NCBI GenBank assembly: GCA_030528565.1
Contig: JAUMYP010000003.1
Location: 1 to 62,981, forward strand
Reading direction: 5' to 3'
DNA: 62,981 nt
From: Pseudomonadota bacterium
GTDB taxonomy: Bacteria > Pseudomonadota > Gammaproteobacteria > Xanthomonadales > Xanthomonadaceae
The notes under the pieces were generated by a model that ran no database searches, was not told the origin of the DNA, and saw only the letters and a program-made list of their open reading frames with translations. Both the position numbers and the translations under genes were made by a program. Below, one piece after another: positions 49,023 to 58,109 of the stretch (position 1 is the first letter of the stretch; every line of letters begins with the position of its first letter).

Positions 49023-49583
49023 ATGGTCGCGCGCAACCGTCTCCCCCCCTGGCATGAAGAACTGACGCTCAGTAATGGGCGCAAGGTGTTGATTCGTCCG
49101 ATTCACCCGGAAGATGCCGGGCCATTGCGCGCATCATTTGCCCTGCTGGAACCGGATGAAATCCGCAATCGCTACCTGCATGCGGTACAGGGGCTTTCCG
49201 AAGCAGAGGTTCAGCGCCTGACCCATCCGGACCCGCGCAGCGAGTTCGCACTGGTGGCCGCCGAGCCGTATCCTGCCGGCGAAGCCCTGCTGGGCGCTGT
49301 CGCCAGGGTGTATCTCACCCCCAATTCCCGTGATGCCGAATATTCCATCCTGGTCAGCAAATACGTGCGCGCCATGGGGCTGGGACGGCATCTGATGGTG
49401 CGGCTGGCGCGCTGGGCGCGCACACAAAAAGTCGAGCGCCTGTACGGCGATGTGCTCGAACAGAACCACCCGATGCTCTCGCTATGCGAATCGCTGGGCT
49501 TTACCCGGCAGCGTGACCAGGACAGCCCCGGCCTGTTCCGGGTGATGCTGGACTTGCGCGAGCAATACCCGGACAAAGAGTAA
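49023..49583 (+). CDS. GNAT-family N-acetyltransferase
   Basis: 186 residues. The acetyl-CoA pyrophosphate loop is seen as VSKYVRAMGLGRHLMVRLARWA, followed by LEQNHPMLSLCESLGFTRQ. The N-terminus GRKVLIRPIHPEDAGPLRASFALLEPDEIRNRYL resembles the acetyltransferase domain at the end of Pat/YfiQ protein lysine acetyltransferases, but the CoA-ligase-like domain is absent. The substrate could be protein lysine or a small molecule. AGGATA precedes the start; mfd begins 25 nt after. Confidence 0.88.
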   Translation: MVARNRLPPWHEELTLSNGRKVLIRPIHPEDAGPLRASFALLEPDEIRNRYLHAVQGLSEAEVQRLTHPDPRSEFALVAAEPYPAGEALLGAVARVYLTPNSRDAEYSILVSKYVRAMGLGRHLMVRLARWARTQKVERLYGDVLEQNHPMLSLCESLGFTRQRDQDSPGLFRVMLDLREQYPDKE

Positions 49584-49608
49584 AGCGCGGGCTTAAAATC
49601 CGCGCCCT

Positions 49609-52600
49609 ATGTCTGCAAACACCACCGATTTCGCCGCGCTGCTGCCCGGCCACCAACACGCCCGCGCCTGGTGGCGTGCGCCTGCCACCACGTCCGGCCT
49701 TGCCTGGGCGATTGCCCAGGCCGCCCGTACACATCATGGGGTTTTGCTGGTGGTCGCCGCTGACAACCATCAGGCGCACCAGCTTGAAACCGATTTGCAT
49801 AGCCTGGCTGATGCGGCGACACGGGCGGCCATCCTGCCGTTTCCGGACTGGGAAGTGCTGCCCTATGACAGCTTCAGCCCGCATCCGGATATTGTTTCGC
49901 AGCGCCTGGCTACGCTCAGCCGCCTGCCCGCGCAGCGCCAGGCGCTGGTCATCGTGCCGGTACAGACGCTGTTACAACGGCTCCCCCCCCTGGCCCACGT
50001 GGTCGGCGGCAGTTTTCACTATGAAGTCGGGCACCGGCTGGATTTGGATGCGGAAAAGCGCCGCCTGGAAGCGGCCGGCTACCGGCATGTGCCGCAGGTG
50101 ATGGACCCGGGCGATTTCGCCGTGCGCGGCGGCCTGCTGGATGTGTACCCAATGGGCGCGGCCACGCCCTACCGGGTGGAATTGTTCGACGATGAAATCG
50201 ACACCATCCGCCTGTTTGATACCGACAGCCAGCGTTCTGCCGAGAAAGTGGAAAAAGTGGAGCTGCTGCCGGGGCGCGAGGTGCCAATGGACGAGGCCGC
50301 GCGCGAGCGTGCCATGCAGGCCCTGCGCGAGGATTTCGCCATCGACACGCGGCGCTCGGCGCTCTATCAGGACCTGAAAAACGGCCTGGCGCCAGCCGGT
50401 ATCGAAGCCTGGCTGCCGCTGTTTTTCGAAGGCCGCAAGACTTCCACATTGTTTGACTATCTGCCCACCGACACGCTGCCGGTGCTGTGCGAAGGCGTAT
50501 TCGAGGCTGCTGGCAAGTTCAGCCGGCAAACCGCCGAGCGTTACGAGCAGCGCCGCTACGACAACGAGCGCCCGTTGCTGCCCCCGGATGCGCTGTACCT
50601 GTCCGAGCAGCGATTGCGCGAAATACTCAACCAGCACCGCTGCGTGGAAGTCTGCGGCAGCGCCCATCCGCGCCATGCAAACGCCAGGCCGCTGGGCGTG
50701 CAGCCTGTACCGGCATTGCCACTCTCAGGGCCTGATGCCGCAGTTGCACTGAAGGCGTTTTTGCACAGCTACCCCGGCCAGGTGGTGATTGCCGCCGAGT
50801 CCGCCGGTCGCCGCGAAGCCCTGCGCGAGGTCCTGGCCGCCGCCGAGCTGCATCCTGAGCCGGTCAATGCGGCGCTGACTGCCGAGCGCCTGCCGCCGTT
50901 CAGCATCACCGTCGCGCCGCTGGATGATGGCTTTGCCACCGATACCCCGCTGCGCGCCATTCTCACCGAACGCCAGCTCTACCCCGAGCGCGCCACACAG
51001 CCGCGCCGCCGCAAACGCGCCGGACGTGAACCTGAAGCCATCATCCGTGACCTCGGCGAATTGAGCGAGGGCGCGCCCATCGTCCATGAAGACCACGGCG
51101 TGGGGCGCTACCGCGGCCTCATCGTGCTGGAGGCCGGTGGCGAGCGCGGCGAATTCCTGGATATCGAATACGCCAAGGGCGACCGTCTGTATGTGCCGGT
51201 GGCGCAACTGCATCTGGTCAACCGCTATTCCGGCGCTTCGCCGGAAACCGCGCCACTGCATTCGCTGGGTGGCGAGCAATGGGCCAAGGCCAAGAAAAAG
51301 GCCGCCGAAAAAGTCCGTGATGTGGCCGCCGAACTGCTGGAAATCCAGGCCAGGCGCCAGGCGCGCGCCGGGATTGCGGTGGATATCGACCGCGCCCTGT
51401 ACGAGCCGTTTGCCGCCAGTTTCCCGTTCGAGGAAACCCCCGACCAGCACGCCGCCATCGAGGCAGTGATTCGTGACCTTGGCGCCAGCCAGCCGATGGA
51501 CCGCGTGGTCTGCGGCGATGTCGGTTTTGGCAAGACCGAAGTGGCGGTGCGCGCCGCTTTTGTTGCCGCCAGCGCCGGCAAGCAGGTGGCGGTACTGGTG
51601 CCCACCACCCTCTTGGCCGAGCAGCACTACCGCACCCTGCGTGACCGCTTTGCCGACTGGCCGCTGAAAGTGGAAGTGCTCTCGCGCTTCAAGTCCGCCA
51701 AAGACATCAAGGGCGCACTGGAAAAAGTCGCCTCAGGCGAGATTGATGTCATCGTCGGCACCCACAAGCTGCTGCAACCGGATGTGAAATTCCGCGACCT
51801 GGGGCTGGTCATCGTCGATGAAGAGCAACGCTTTGGCGTGCGACAGAAAGAAGCCCTCAAAGCCCTGCGCGCCAATGTGCATCTGCTCACCCTGACCGCC
51901 ACCCCTATCCCGCGCACGCTGAACATGGCGATGGCCGGGCTGCGCGATTTGTCCATCATCGCCACGCCACCGGCCAACCGGCTGGCGGTACAAACCTTCG
52001 TCAATGTCTGGGACAACGCCCTGCTGCGCGAAGCCTTCCAGCGCGAACTCTCCCGCGGCGGCCAGTTGTATTTCCTGCACAACGATGTGGAAAGCATTGG
52101 CCGCATGCAGCGCGAGCTGGCCGAGCTGGTGCCCGAGGCGCGCATCGGCATTGCCCACGGGCAGATGCCCGAGCGCGAGCTGGAGCAGGTGATGCTGGAC
52201 TTCCACCGCCAGCGTTTCAATGTGCTGCTGGCCTCAACCATCATCGAGTCCGGCATCGACATCCCCAATGCCAATACCATCATCATCAACCGCGCCGACA
52301 AGTTCGGCCTGGCGCAACTGCACCAATTGCGTGGCCGCGTCGGCCGTTCGCACCACCGCGCCTATGCCTATCTCATCATCCCCGACCGCAAATCCATCAC
52401 CGAGGATGCCCGCAAGCGCCTGGATGCCATCGCCTCGATGGACGAGCTGGGCGCAGGCTTCACCCTCGCCACCCACGACCTGGAAATCCGCGGCGCAGGC
52501 GAATTGCTGGGCGAAGAACAAAGCGGGCAGATGGCGGCGGTGGGCTTTAGCCTGTATACCGAGCTTCTGGAGCGCGCGGTCAAATCCATCAAACAGGGCA

Positions 52601-53076
52601 AACTGCCGGATGTCGATGGCAACCAGGCGCGCGGCGCAGAAATCGAGCTGCATGTGCCCGCCCTCATCCCCGAGGACTACCTGCCCGATGTGCATACCCG
52701 CCTGACGCTGTACAAACGCATCAGCAGCGCCGCCGATGCCGATGCCCTGCGCGAAATGCAAGTGGAGATGATTGACCGCTTTGGCCTGCTGCCTGCGGCC
52801 ACGCAAAACCTGTTTGCCATCGCCGCACTCAAGCTTGAAGCCACGGCTCTTGGCATCCGCAAGATTGACCTGGGTGAAAAATCAGGCCGCATCCATTTCG
52901 AGAAAACCCCGAACATCGACCCGATGGCAGTCATCCGCCTGATACAAGGCCAGCCGCGTCATTATCAAATGGACGGCCCGGACAAACTGCGGCTGACCGA
53001 CTTCGATTTGCCCGATGCGGCATCCCGCATCAAAACCCTGCGCGGCCTGCTAATGTTGCTGAAAACCGGCGGATAA
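49609..53076 (+). CDS. mfd: transcription-repair coupling factor
   Basis: 1155 residues, full length. Removes RNA polymerase stalled at DNA lesions and recruits UvrA. N-terminal UvrB-like modules (FPDWEVLPYDSFSPHPDIVSQR) come first, then the CarD-like RNAP-interaction domain (about 480-570, DHGVGRYRGLIVLEAGGERGEFL). The SF2 translocase carries Walker A CGDVGFGKTEVAVRAAF, box VIVDEEQRFGVRQKE, LTATPIPRTLNMAM and HQLRGRVGRS, and a C-terminal TRCF domain closes the protein. Confidence 0.97.
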   Translation: MSANTTDFAALLPGHQHARAWWRAPATTSGLAWAIAQAARTHHGVLLVVAADNHQAHQLETDLHSLADAATRAAILPFPDWEVLPYDSFSPHPDIVSQRLATLSRLPAQRQALVIVPVQTLLQRLPPLAHVVGGSFHYEVGHRLDLDAEKRRLEAAGYRHVPQVMDPGDFAVRGGLLDVYPMGAATPYRVELFDDEIDTIRLFDTDSQRSAEKVEKVELLPGREVPMDEAARERAMQALREDFAIDTRRSALYQDLKNGLAPAGIEAWLPLFFEGRKTSTLFDYLPTDTLPVLCEGVFEAAGKFSRQTAERYEQRRYDNERPLLPPDALYLSEQRLREILNQHRCVEVCGSAHPRHANARPLGVQPVPALPLSGPDAAVALKAFLHSYPGQVVIAAESAGRREALREVLAAAELHPEPVNAALTAERLPPFSITVAPLDDGFATDTPLRAILTERQLYPERATQPRRRKRAGREPEAIIRDLGELSEGAPIVHEDHGVGRYRGLIVLEAGGERGEFLDIEYAKGDRLYVPVAQLHLVNRYSGASPETAPLHSLGGEQWAKAKKKAAEKVRDVAAELLEIQARRQARAGIAVDIDRALYEPFAASFPFEETPDQHAAIEAVIRDLGASQPMDRVVCGDVGFGKTEVAVRAAFVAASAGKQVAVLVPTTLLAEQHYRTLRDRFADWPLKVEVLSRFKSAKDIKGALEKVASGEIDVIVGTHKLLQPDVKFRDLGLVIVDEEQRFGVRQKEALKALRANVHLLTLTATPIPRTLNMAMAGLRDLSIIATPPANRLAVQTFVNVWDNALLREAFQRELSRGGQLYFLHNDVESIGRMQRELAELVPEARIGIAHGQMPERELEQVMLDFHRQRFNVLLASTIIESGIDIPNANTIIINRADKFGLAQLHQLRGRVGRSHHRAYAYLIIPDRKSITEDARKRLDAIASMDELGAGFTLATHDLEIRGAGELLGEEQSGQMAAVGFSLYTELLERAVKSIKQGKLPDVDGNQARGAEIELHVPALIPEDYLPDVHTRLTLYKRISSAADADALREMQVEMIDRFGLLPAATQNLFAIAALKLEATALGIRKIDLGEKSGRIHFEKTPNIDPMAVIRLIQGQPRHYQMDGPDKLRLTDFDLPDAASRIKTLRGLLMLLKTGG

Positions 53077-53099
53077 GCCATTCACTCCTGGAGAACCTG

Positions 53100-54071
53100 A
53101 TGTCCAGCCATATCCTGTTTGCACGCACGCATCTGCCCAGTGCTGAAGCCTGGCAGGCAGCGAGCGCCTCGCTGCCCGGCGATTTGCAGATGGATACCGA
53201 CATTGACACCGCCAGTTTTGAAGGCTGGCTGCCCTGCCGGTTGGGCAGCAGCACGGAAACCGGCTTTGAATATTGGCTGGATGCCCTGGGCCTTGAAGAG
53301 AGCAGCGATTTGCAAGGCATACAGCCAGAATGGGATGCCTCTGTGGCACTGGAAAATACCGACTGGGACAGCCAGCGCGCAGCCCTGATTGCCGCAGTGG
53401 CCTGGGCGATTGCCGCGCACGGCGGCGTGCTGGATGAAGACCGCAATACGCTCATCTGCGGCGAAACCGAACTGCGCGCCTGGCTATCGGCACAGCTTGC
53501 CCTGCTGGATGCAATACACTCTCAGGAGCAGCAGCATGAAGCCCGCCTTGTGCACCTGCGCCAGCAAGACCTGTACGCCGAACTGGATGCGGTGCTGGCA
53601 TCGCTGATTGGACAGCCCGTGATACTTCGCTACCAACCGATGATCGGCTTTCTTGAGCTGATGCATCAACAACAGCCGCCGCAATGGCGTCTGTTTTCGC
53701 CCATCTGGCAAGCCGAATACGGCGAGCTGAAATTCGACGGCAGCCGCGATGCCCGCCTGCAACAGCAGCAGTTGCAGAATATGCTGCAAACCTCCGACAG
53801 CGAGCAGGATTTCGAGAACTGGCAACGGGCAAGAGAGCAGGCAGAAGCCGCCGACCAGCACGACAGCGAGCAACTGGCCGCACTGCTTGCCAACCGCGAG
53901 CACTGGGTAGTGGAGCAGGCATACAGGAATGGGCAAGAGGGCCTGCACTTCGTGCTGGGGCCAGCGCCGCTCGTGCAGGTGCGCTGGCTGTCACTGGCTT
54001 CGGGCCTTTCCTTCCGCCATGACGGACTGTCATGGTCGATGAATGCCTTTCAGGGACTGGCGGTTAGCTAA
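53100..54071 (+). CDS. hypothetical acidic protein (323 aa) at the prophage edge
   Basis: 323 residues, acidic, rich in Gln, Glu, Ala and Trp. No signal peptide or membrane segment. The middle (about 140-165 and 215-270) is Gln/Glu-rich and probably coiled coil (LRQQDLYAELDAVLASLI, LQQQQLQNMLQTSDSEQD, ARLQQ repeats). CTGGAGAACCTG precedes the ATG. It follows mfd by 23 nt and may be read through from it. I do not recognise the family. It is the last ordinary chromosomal-looking gene before phage DNA. Confidence 0.75.
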   Translation: MSSHILFARTHLPSAEAWQAASASLPGDLQMDTDIDTASFEGWLPCRLGSSTETGFEYWLDALGLEESSDLQGIQPEWDASVALENTDWDSQRAALIAAVAWAIAAHGGVLDEDRNTLICGETELRAWLSAQLALLDAIHSQEQQHEARLVHLRQQDLYAELDAVLASLIGQPVILRYQPMIGFLELMHQQQPPQWRLFSPIWQAEYGELKFDGSRDARLQQQQLQNMLQTSDSEQDFENWQRAREQAEAADQHDSEQLAALLANREHWVVEQAYRNGQEGLHFVLGPAPLVQVRWLSLASGLSFRHDGLSWSMNAFQGLAVS

Positions 54072-54121
54072 AAGCCGATACCCCCCACGACAGCTGCGCC
54101 ACAGCCAAAGACAGCCAAAGA

Positions 54122-54397
54122 TTGTGTGAATCCCTGGAGCAGCAGGCCAATGCCCCGCTGCGGGTGATGACCGACATCCGCCCGCGCCTGCAAGCCCTGG
54201 CCGACAACCTTGCCAGTGTCTCCAGCCGCCACCCCAAAGCCCGTGAAGCATTGCGCGCTGCCATCGGCTCGGCGGTGCTGACAAACAAAAACGGCGTGAC
54301 CGGAGCATTGGTCACGCCATCAATACTTCTAGAAGTGGTAGCGGGGGCGGGCTACGTTCCATATATGTACGGTGAAACCTTCATCCCGCTGGCCTGA
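54122..54397 (+). pseudogene. possible serine-recombinase C-terminal remnant
   Basis: The frame is open from 54068, with TTG at 54122 the first usable start, and ends at 54397. The stretch DIRPRLQALADNLASVSSRH, then PKAREALRAAIGSAVLTNKNG and LVTPSILLEVVAGAGYVP, looks like the extreme C-terminus of large serine recombinases (helical segment, REALRALxGE, strand, LLxVVAGxGF). The catalytic and recombinase domains are missing. If right, it is a fossil integrase at the left edge of the prophage. The match is from memory and only moderate. Confidence 0.4.
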
Positions 54398-54503
54398 TAC
54401 CCCCGCTGGCCAGCCACTCGGACACTCCCCCAGAGACAGATACAGACGGACGAAGAATCATGGTCAAGCCACGCCTATTACCCTGAGAATTTTTGGCCTC
54501 GGG

Positions 54504-54786
54504 AAAAGTGTAATTTGTGTAACCTGTCCTGCCAAAATGCCCGGAAAGCCTTATGTAGCAAGGGTTATAGCGATTTCAAAAAGTGTAATTTTTTTGGGAT
54601 TTAACTGTAATCCGGTTACAGTCCAAAAGTGTAATCTTTAAATTTTTGTAAGCCCTTTGAAATCAACCAGTTATGAACTCACCGTAATCTTGGTTACAGT
54701 CAGGTTACACTTTCGGGAAACCCAAAAAATCCTTTACAAACAGACACTTAAATTTGATTCAAGGAAACCGGTTACAGAAATTACAG
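54504..54786. repeat. cluster of GTGTAA / TTACAC elements
   Basis: AAAAGTGTAATTT at 54504, GTGTAACCTG at 54517, AAAAAGTGTAATTTTTTT at 54578, the palindrome CTGTAATCCGGTTACAG at 54605-54621, AAAAGTGTAATC at 54625, GTAATCTTGGTTACAG at 54684, AGGTTACACTTT (inverted copy) at 54702, and CCGGTTACAGAAATTACAG at 54768. The segment is clearly AT-richer than its surroundings. Iteron-like: probable protein-binding array, e.g. replication origin or repressor operators. From 54790 to 55134 I see no gene; the phage cos site should lie here by analogy with P2, but I cannot point to it. Confidence 0.6.
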
Positions 54787-55134
54787 TTTTCCCGAGGCAC
54801 CCCATTCCCGGAGAAAACAACCTGCCGGGCTTTCACGCTGAACATGGTCTTTTCCTGCCCCCAAACCGGCTGGCGTGCAGGGTTCCGCAGGGCTGGACAG
54901 GGGCATACAGGCCGCTGCCCGGCCTGGCTGGGCAGGCTCTGGCGGCAGATGCAGGAGTGCAGGAAAAACGGGACGTTTAGCCCGCAGGCGCGGCGTGGGG
55001 AAAGTGGCGCGCCCTCGGTGGCACCCATTCAGCTTTGTGAAGATTGGTAACTCCGAATGCGTCAGTCGCTGGCATCGCCCAGCGTGAGCTCCTGGCAGGG
55101 ATTGCCCTGGGCTCAAGCGGAAAAAACCGGGCAC

Positions 55135-55156
55135 AAAAAAGCCGCCCGTGGGCGGC
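55135..55156 (-). terminator. terminator after portal gene
   Basis: GCCGCCC-GT-GGGCGGC (55141-55156) preceded on the plus strand by AAAAAA (55135-55140), hence a U-run on the minus strand. It ends the leftward terminase-portal transcript, 37 nt past the portal stop. Confidence 0.85.
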
Positions 55157-55193
55157 CGTTTTAGATATAATTCATGATGGGTTTTCTTTAATT

Positions 55194-56198
55194 TTAATGC
55201 CGACCACCCACAGGCAGACTGCCAGGCAGCTCACGAAAACGAATCACTTCCTCACCCAGCCAGTCATTGATGCGTGTCATGCGGGTTTGCATGGGCTTGA
55301 GCTCGTTCTCCGCCCACACTTCTGCGGCATCGCGGATGCTGCCAAAGCCGCCGGCATTGGTGGGCACGATGCCCAGCAGCTGCGGCGGGATGCGCAGGGC
55401 GGCGAGCAGGTCGTCGCGGGTCACGTTCTTGATGCCGGCGAACTCGTCCTTGGCGGCCACTTCGCTGACCGGAATGAGTTGCAGTCCGTCCTTCTTGCCG
55501 CCCGGCGCGTACATGAACAGGTTGCGAAAATTGCCGGGGCCACGGGCATTCTTCAGCGCGGCGCGCAGGGCGTCGATATCCTCGTCCTGCTGGGTGGCAT
55601 CGGTCATGTACAGGATGAACCCGGCATGCGAGCCATTGTTGTAATACTTGCGGCGGAACAGCGTGGCCGACTCATTGAGCAGGGCCGATTGCATCGCCGA
55701 GAGCCATTCCGGCAGGCCGTAGATTTCCTGGTCGATATCGGCCTCGCGCAGCTGCAAAACGCTGCCCGGGGCAAAGGCGTGTTCTTCCTTCCAGCCCCGC
55801 ACCATGAAGAACTCGCCCGGCTCAATGCCTCGACGCATGTATTTGGCCAGTACCGGGTTCAGGCCGATGGTGCGCTTGCCAATGGACTCGCGCCGCTCAA
55901 GGTAGGCCATGCCGAAGGTCACCCAGTCCAGCGCCAGTTGCTCGAACGCCTCGCGCGAGAGCCACGGATGCGGGATAAAGCTCGCCGCCAGCTGGTTGCG
56001 TTTGAACAGCAGGCCGCTGCGCAGGTACACATTGCTGCGCGGCAGGCGTGAAAGGCCGTCCAGATTCACCGGCGGCTCATACCAGCGGGCATTAATCCAG
56101 CACTCCAGATAATCCAGCAGACCGCCGCTTTCCAGCACCGGCACCGGGTCGCCAAACGAAAAGGCCTGCGCACGGGCAGGCGGGGTGGCATCGCTCAT
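55194..56198 (-). CDS. Q: phage portal protein (P2 gpQ-like)
   Basis: 334 residues, the PBSX/P2 portal family. It forms the dodecameric ring through which DNA enters the head. Characteristic stretches are AFSFGDPVPVLESGGLLDYLECW, RRKYYNNGSHAGFILYMTDA, MYAPGGKKDGLQLIPVSEVAAKDEF and PQLLGIVPTNAGGFG. The first base of its ATG overlaps the terminase stop. No frameshift seen. Confidence 0.95.
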   Translation of the reverse strand: MSDATPPARAQAFSFGDPVPVLESGGLLDYLECWINARWYEPPVNLDGLSRLPRSNVYLRSGLLFKRNQLAASFIPHPWLSREAFEQLALDWVTFGMAYLERRESIGKRTIGLNPVLAKYMRRGIEPGEFFMVRGWKEEHAFAPGSVLQLREADIDQEIYGLPEWLSAMQSALLNESATLFRRKYYNNGSHAGFILYMTDATQQDEDIDALRAALKNARGPGNFRNLFMYAPGGKKDGLQLIPVSEVAAKDEFAGIKNVTRDDLLAALRIPPQLLGIVPTNAGGFGSIRDAAEVWAENELKPMQTRMTRINDWLGEEVIRFRELPGSLPVGGRH

Positions 56199-57964
56199 CA
56201 GTTAATCTCCATGAAGCCGGTATTCCGGCGGGTTTGCCCTTCGAGGGGTTCGTTGTGCAGGGCGTGGAACAGCGCCCATGCCAGGTCGGCATGGCCGGTT
56301 TCGTCATTGCGGCCTGCCGAGTAGGTCATTTGCCGCCCGCTGGCGGTGGTGGTTTTGGTAATCGCCATCAGTGACTGCGCCATGTCCGTCCAGCCCGCAT
56401 CAAATTGCAGGCGGCCGTTTTTAATCACGTCATAGGCTTTCAGCACCAGCCGGGTTTTCACCTCCACCGAATAATTGAATACGGTGAGATTGGGAAAAAA
56501 CTGCCGCACCAATTGAGCCACGCCAGTGCCCATGCCGGTCGCATCCAGCCCGATATAGGTCACCCAATAACGCTGGGTGATTTTGTAAATAAAATCCGCC
56601 TGCGCGGCAAAATCCATGCCGCGAAACTGGTGGCGTTCCAAGACGCGGAAAGTGCCGCCGGATTTATCTGGTGGTGCCACCACCACAAGGCCGGCACTGT
56701 CGCCGGTTTCGGACGGGTCATAGCCCACCCAAACGGCGCGGTCGCCAAATGGGCGTTGGGTGAACGGCTTGTAATCGGCCTGCCACTCCACCCAGCTATC
56801 CACCATGCACGGCTGCAACAGGGCGAGCGGGAAAATGCTGGCATGGTCATCGACAAATTCGCACATCAGCAGATTGGCGAAGGCCTCGGCGCTGTATTCC
56901 AGCCGCAGCTCCTCGATATCGAACAGGTCGCAGCCACGCCGTTCGGCATCCATGATGGTGACAATCTGCCGCCAAACCCGGTCTTCACACAGCCGCCCCA
57001 TGCCCAGCGCCGCATGCGAGGTATCGAGCTGGATATGCTGCGCGGTGGGCTTGCCACGGTTGAACCATTCGCCCGTCCAAAACTTGTACGCCTCGTGCGC
57101 CATGCTGGAGGGCGTGGAAAAGTAAGTCTTGCGCCATTTTTTGTGCATGGCCATGCCGCTGGCGACCTTGTTCAATTCGTTGAACTTGTACGTCCAGAAG
57201 CATTCGTCGAAGTAAAAATTGCCGTGATAGCCCTGCGCGGTGCGTGCATTGGTGCCGAGAAAATACAGCTCCGCCCCATTACCCAAAACAATCGGGTCGC
57301 CGGAGAGTTCAACCTGCGTCACCTCACGGGCAAAGCTCAAGATGTAGCTGCGGAACAAATATGCCTGCGATTTGGAGGCCGAGAGGAAAATCTGGTTGCG
57401 CCCGGTGATGAGCGCATCCACCAGTGCCTCGCGGGCAAAGTAGTAGGTTGCGCCGATTTGGCGGCTTTTCAGAATAAACCGGGTGCGCTGGCTGCCTGCC
57501 CGGTACCAGTCCTTTTGATAATCGAAGCAGCCGTCCAGGAATGCCGTTTGCAGAAGCTCGATATGTTCCTCGGAGAATTCGTTTTTCTTCGGCTTGCTTT
57601 TAGGCGCGGCATTGCGATTGGCGATTTTGGGATTCAGGTCGGTTTCCGTACCGCCACCCTGATAACGCTGGATACGCGCCTGCCTCTCCAGTTGCCGGTG
57701 CAACAGGTCGATTTCCTTGTAATCGCCGCCGGTTTTTTCGTCTTTCAGAATCAGCTGTACCAGCCGCGCTTCCAGCGCCCCGCCGATACGCTCGACATTG
57801 TCCGCCTTGTCCCATTCATCGCGGGCTTTCCAACTGTGCAGGGTTTTCTCGTTTTCGCCGGTGGCCTCGGCAATATCCACCACCCGCCAGCCCATCCAGT
57901 ACAGGAAGCGGGCCTGGCGGCGGGTATCCATTTGCGGCAGCAGTGGCATGGCCGGATGCGTCAT
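56198..57964 (-). CDS. P: phage terminase large subunit (P2 gpP-like ATPase)
   Basis: 588 residues. Packages DNA into the prohead. The N-terminal helix-turn-helix (YWMGWRVVDIAEATGENEKTLHSWK) is typical of gpP. Walker A-like RFILKSRQIGATYYFA, Walker B HGNFYFDECFW, and nuclease-type WVGYDPSETGDSAGLVV and YIGLDATGMGTGV with the acidic residues intact. Start at 57964 (MTHPAMPLLPQMDTRRQ); ten codons further upstream are also open. Appears functional. Confidence 0.95.
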   Translation of the reverse strand: MTHPAMPLLPQMDTRRQARFLYWMGWRVVDIAEATGENEKTLHSWKARDEWDKADNVERIGGALEARLVQLILKDEKTGGDYKEIDLLHRQLERQARIQRYQGGGTETDLNPKIANRNAAPKSKPKKNEFSEEHIELLQTAFLDGCFDYQKDWYRAGSQRTRFILKSRQIGATYYFAREALVDALITGRNQIFLSASKSQAYLFRSYILSFAREVTQVELSGDPIVLGNGAELYFLGTNARTAQGYHGNFYFDECFWTYKFNELNKVASGMAMHKKWRKTYFSTPSSMAHEAYKFWTGEWFNRGKPTAQHIQLDTSHAALGMGRLCEDRVWRQIVTIMDAERRGCDLFDIEELRLEYSAEAFANLLMCEFVDDHASIFPLALLQPCMVDSWVEWQADYKPFTQRPFGDRAVWVGYDPSETGDSAGLVVVAPPDKSGGTFRVLERHQFRGMDFAAQADFIYKITQRYWVTYIGLDATGMGTGVAQLVRQFFPNLTVFNYSVEVKTRLVLKAYDVIKNGRLQFDAGWTDMAQSLMAITKTTTASGRQMTYSAGRNDETGHADLAWALFHALHNEPLEGQTRRNTGFMEIN

Positions 57965-58109
57965 GCCGGGATTTTCGTGGCCTGCGCCGGGCAAGCGCCG
58001 CCCGGCCAGCAGTCGCAGGCCGTCTTACACCGGCAACGCATTGTCGGCATGCCCGGCCAATCGCCAGCATCCCGGCATCACAACACGCCACGCGCCCCAA
58101 GGAAATCCC

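Noticed and set aside
58037-58054. ACA-N12-TGT between the terminase and scaffold genes
   Set aside because: P2 late promoters need TGT-N12-ACA for the Ogr activator. The order here is reversed, and a reverse complement does not fix it, so I do not call an Ogr site.
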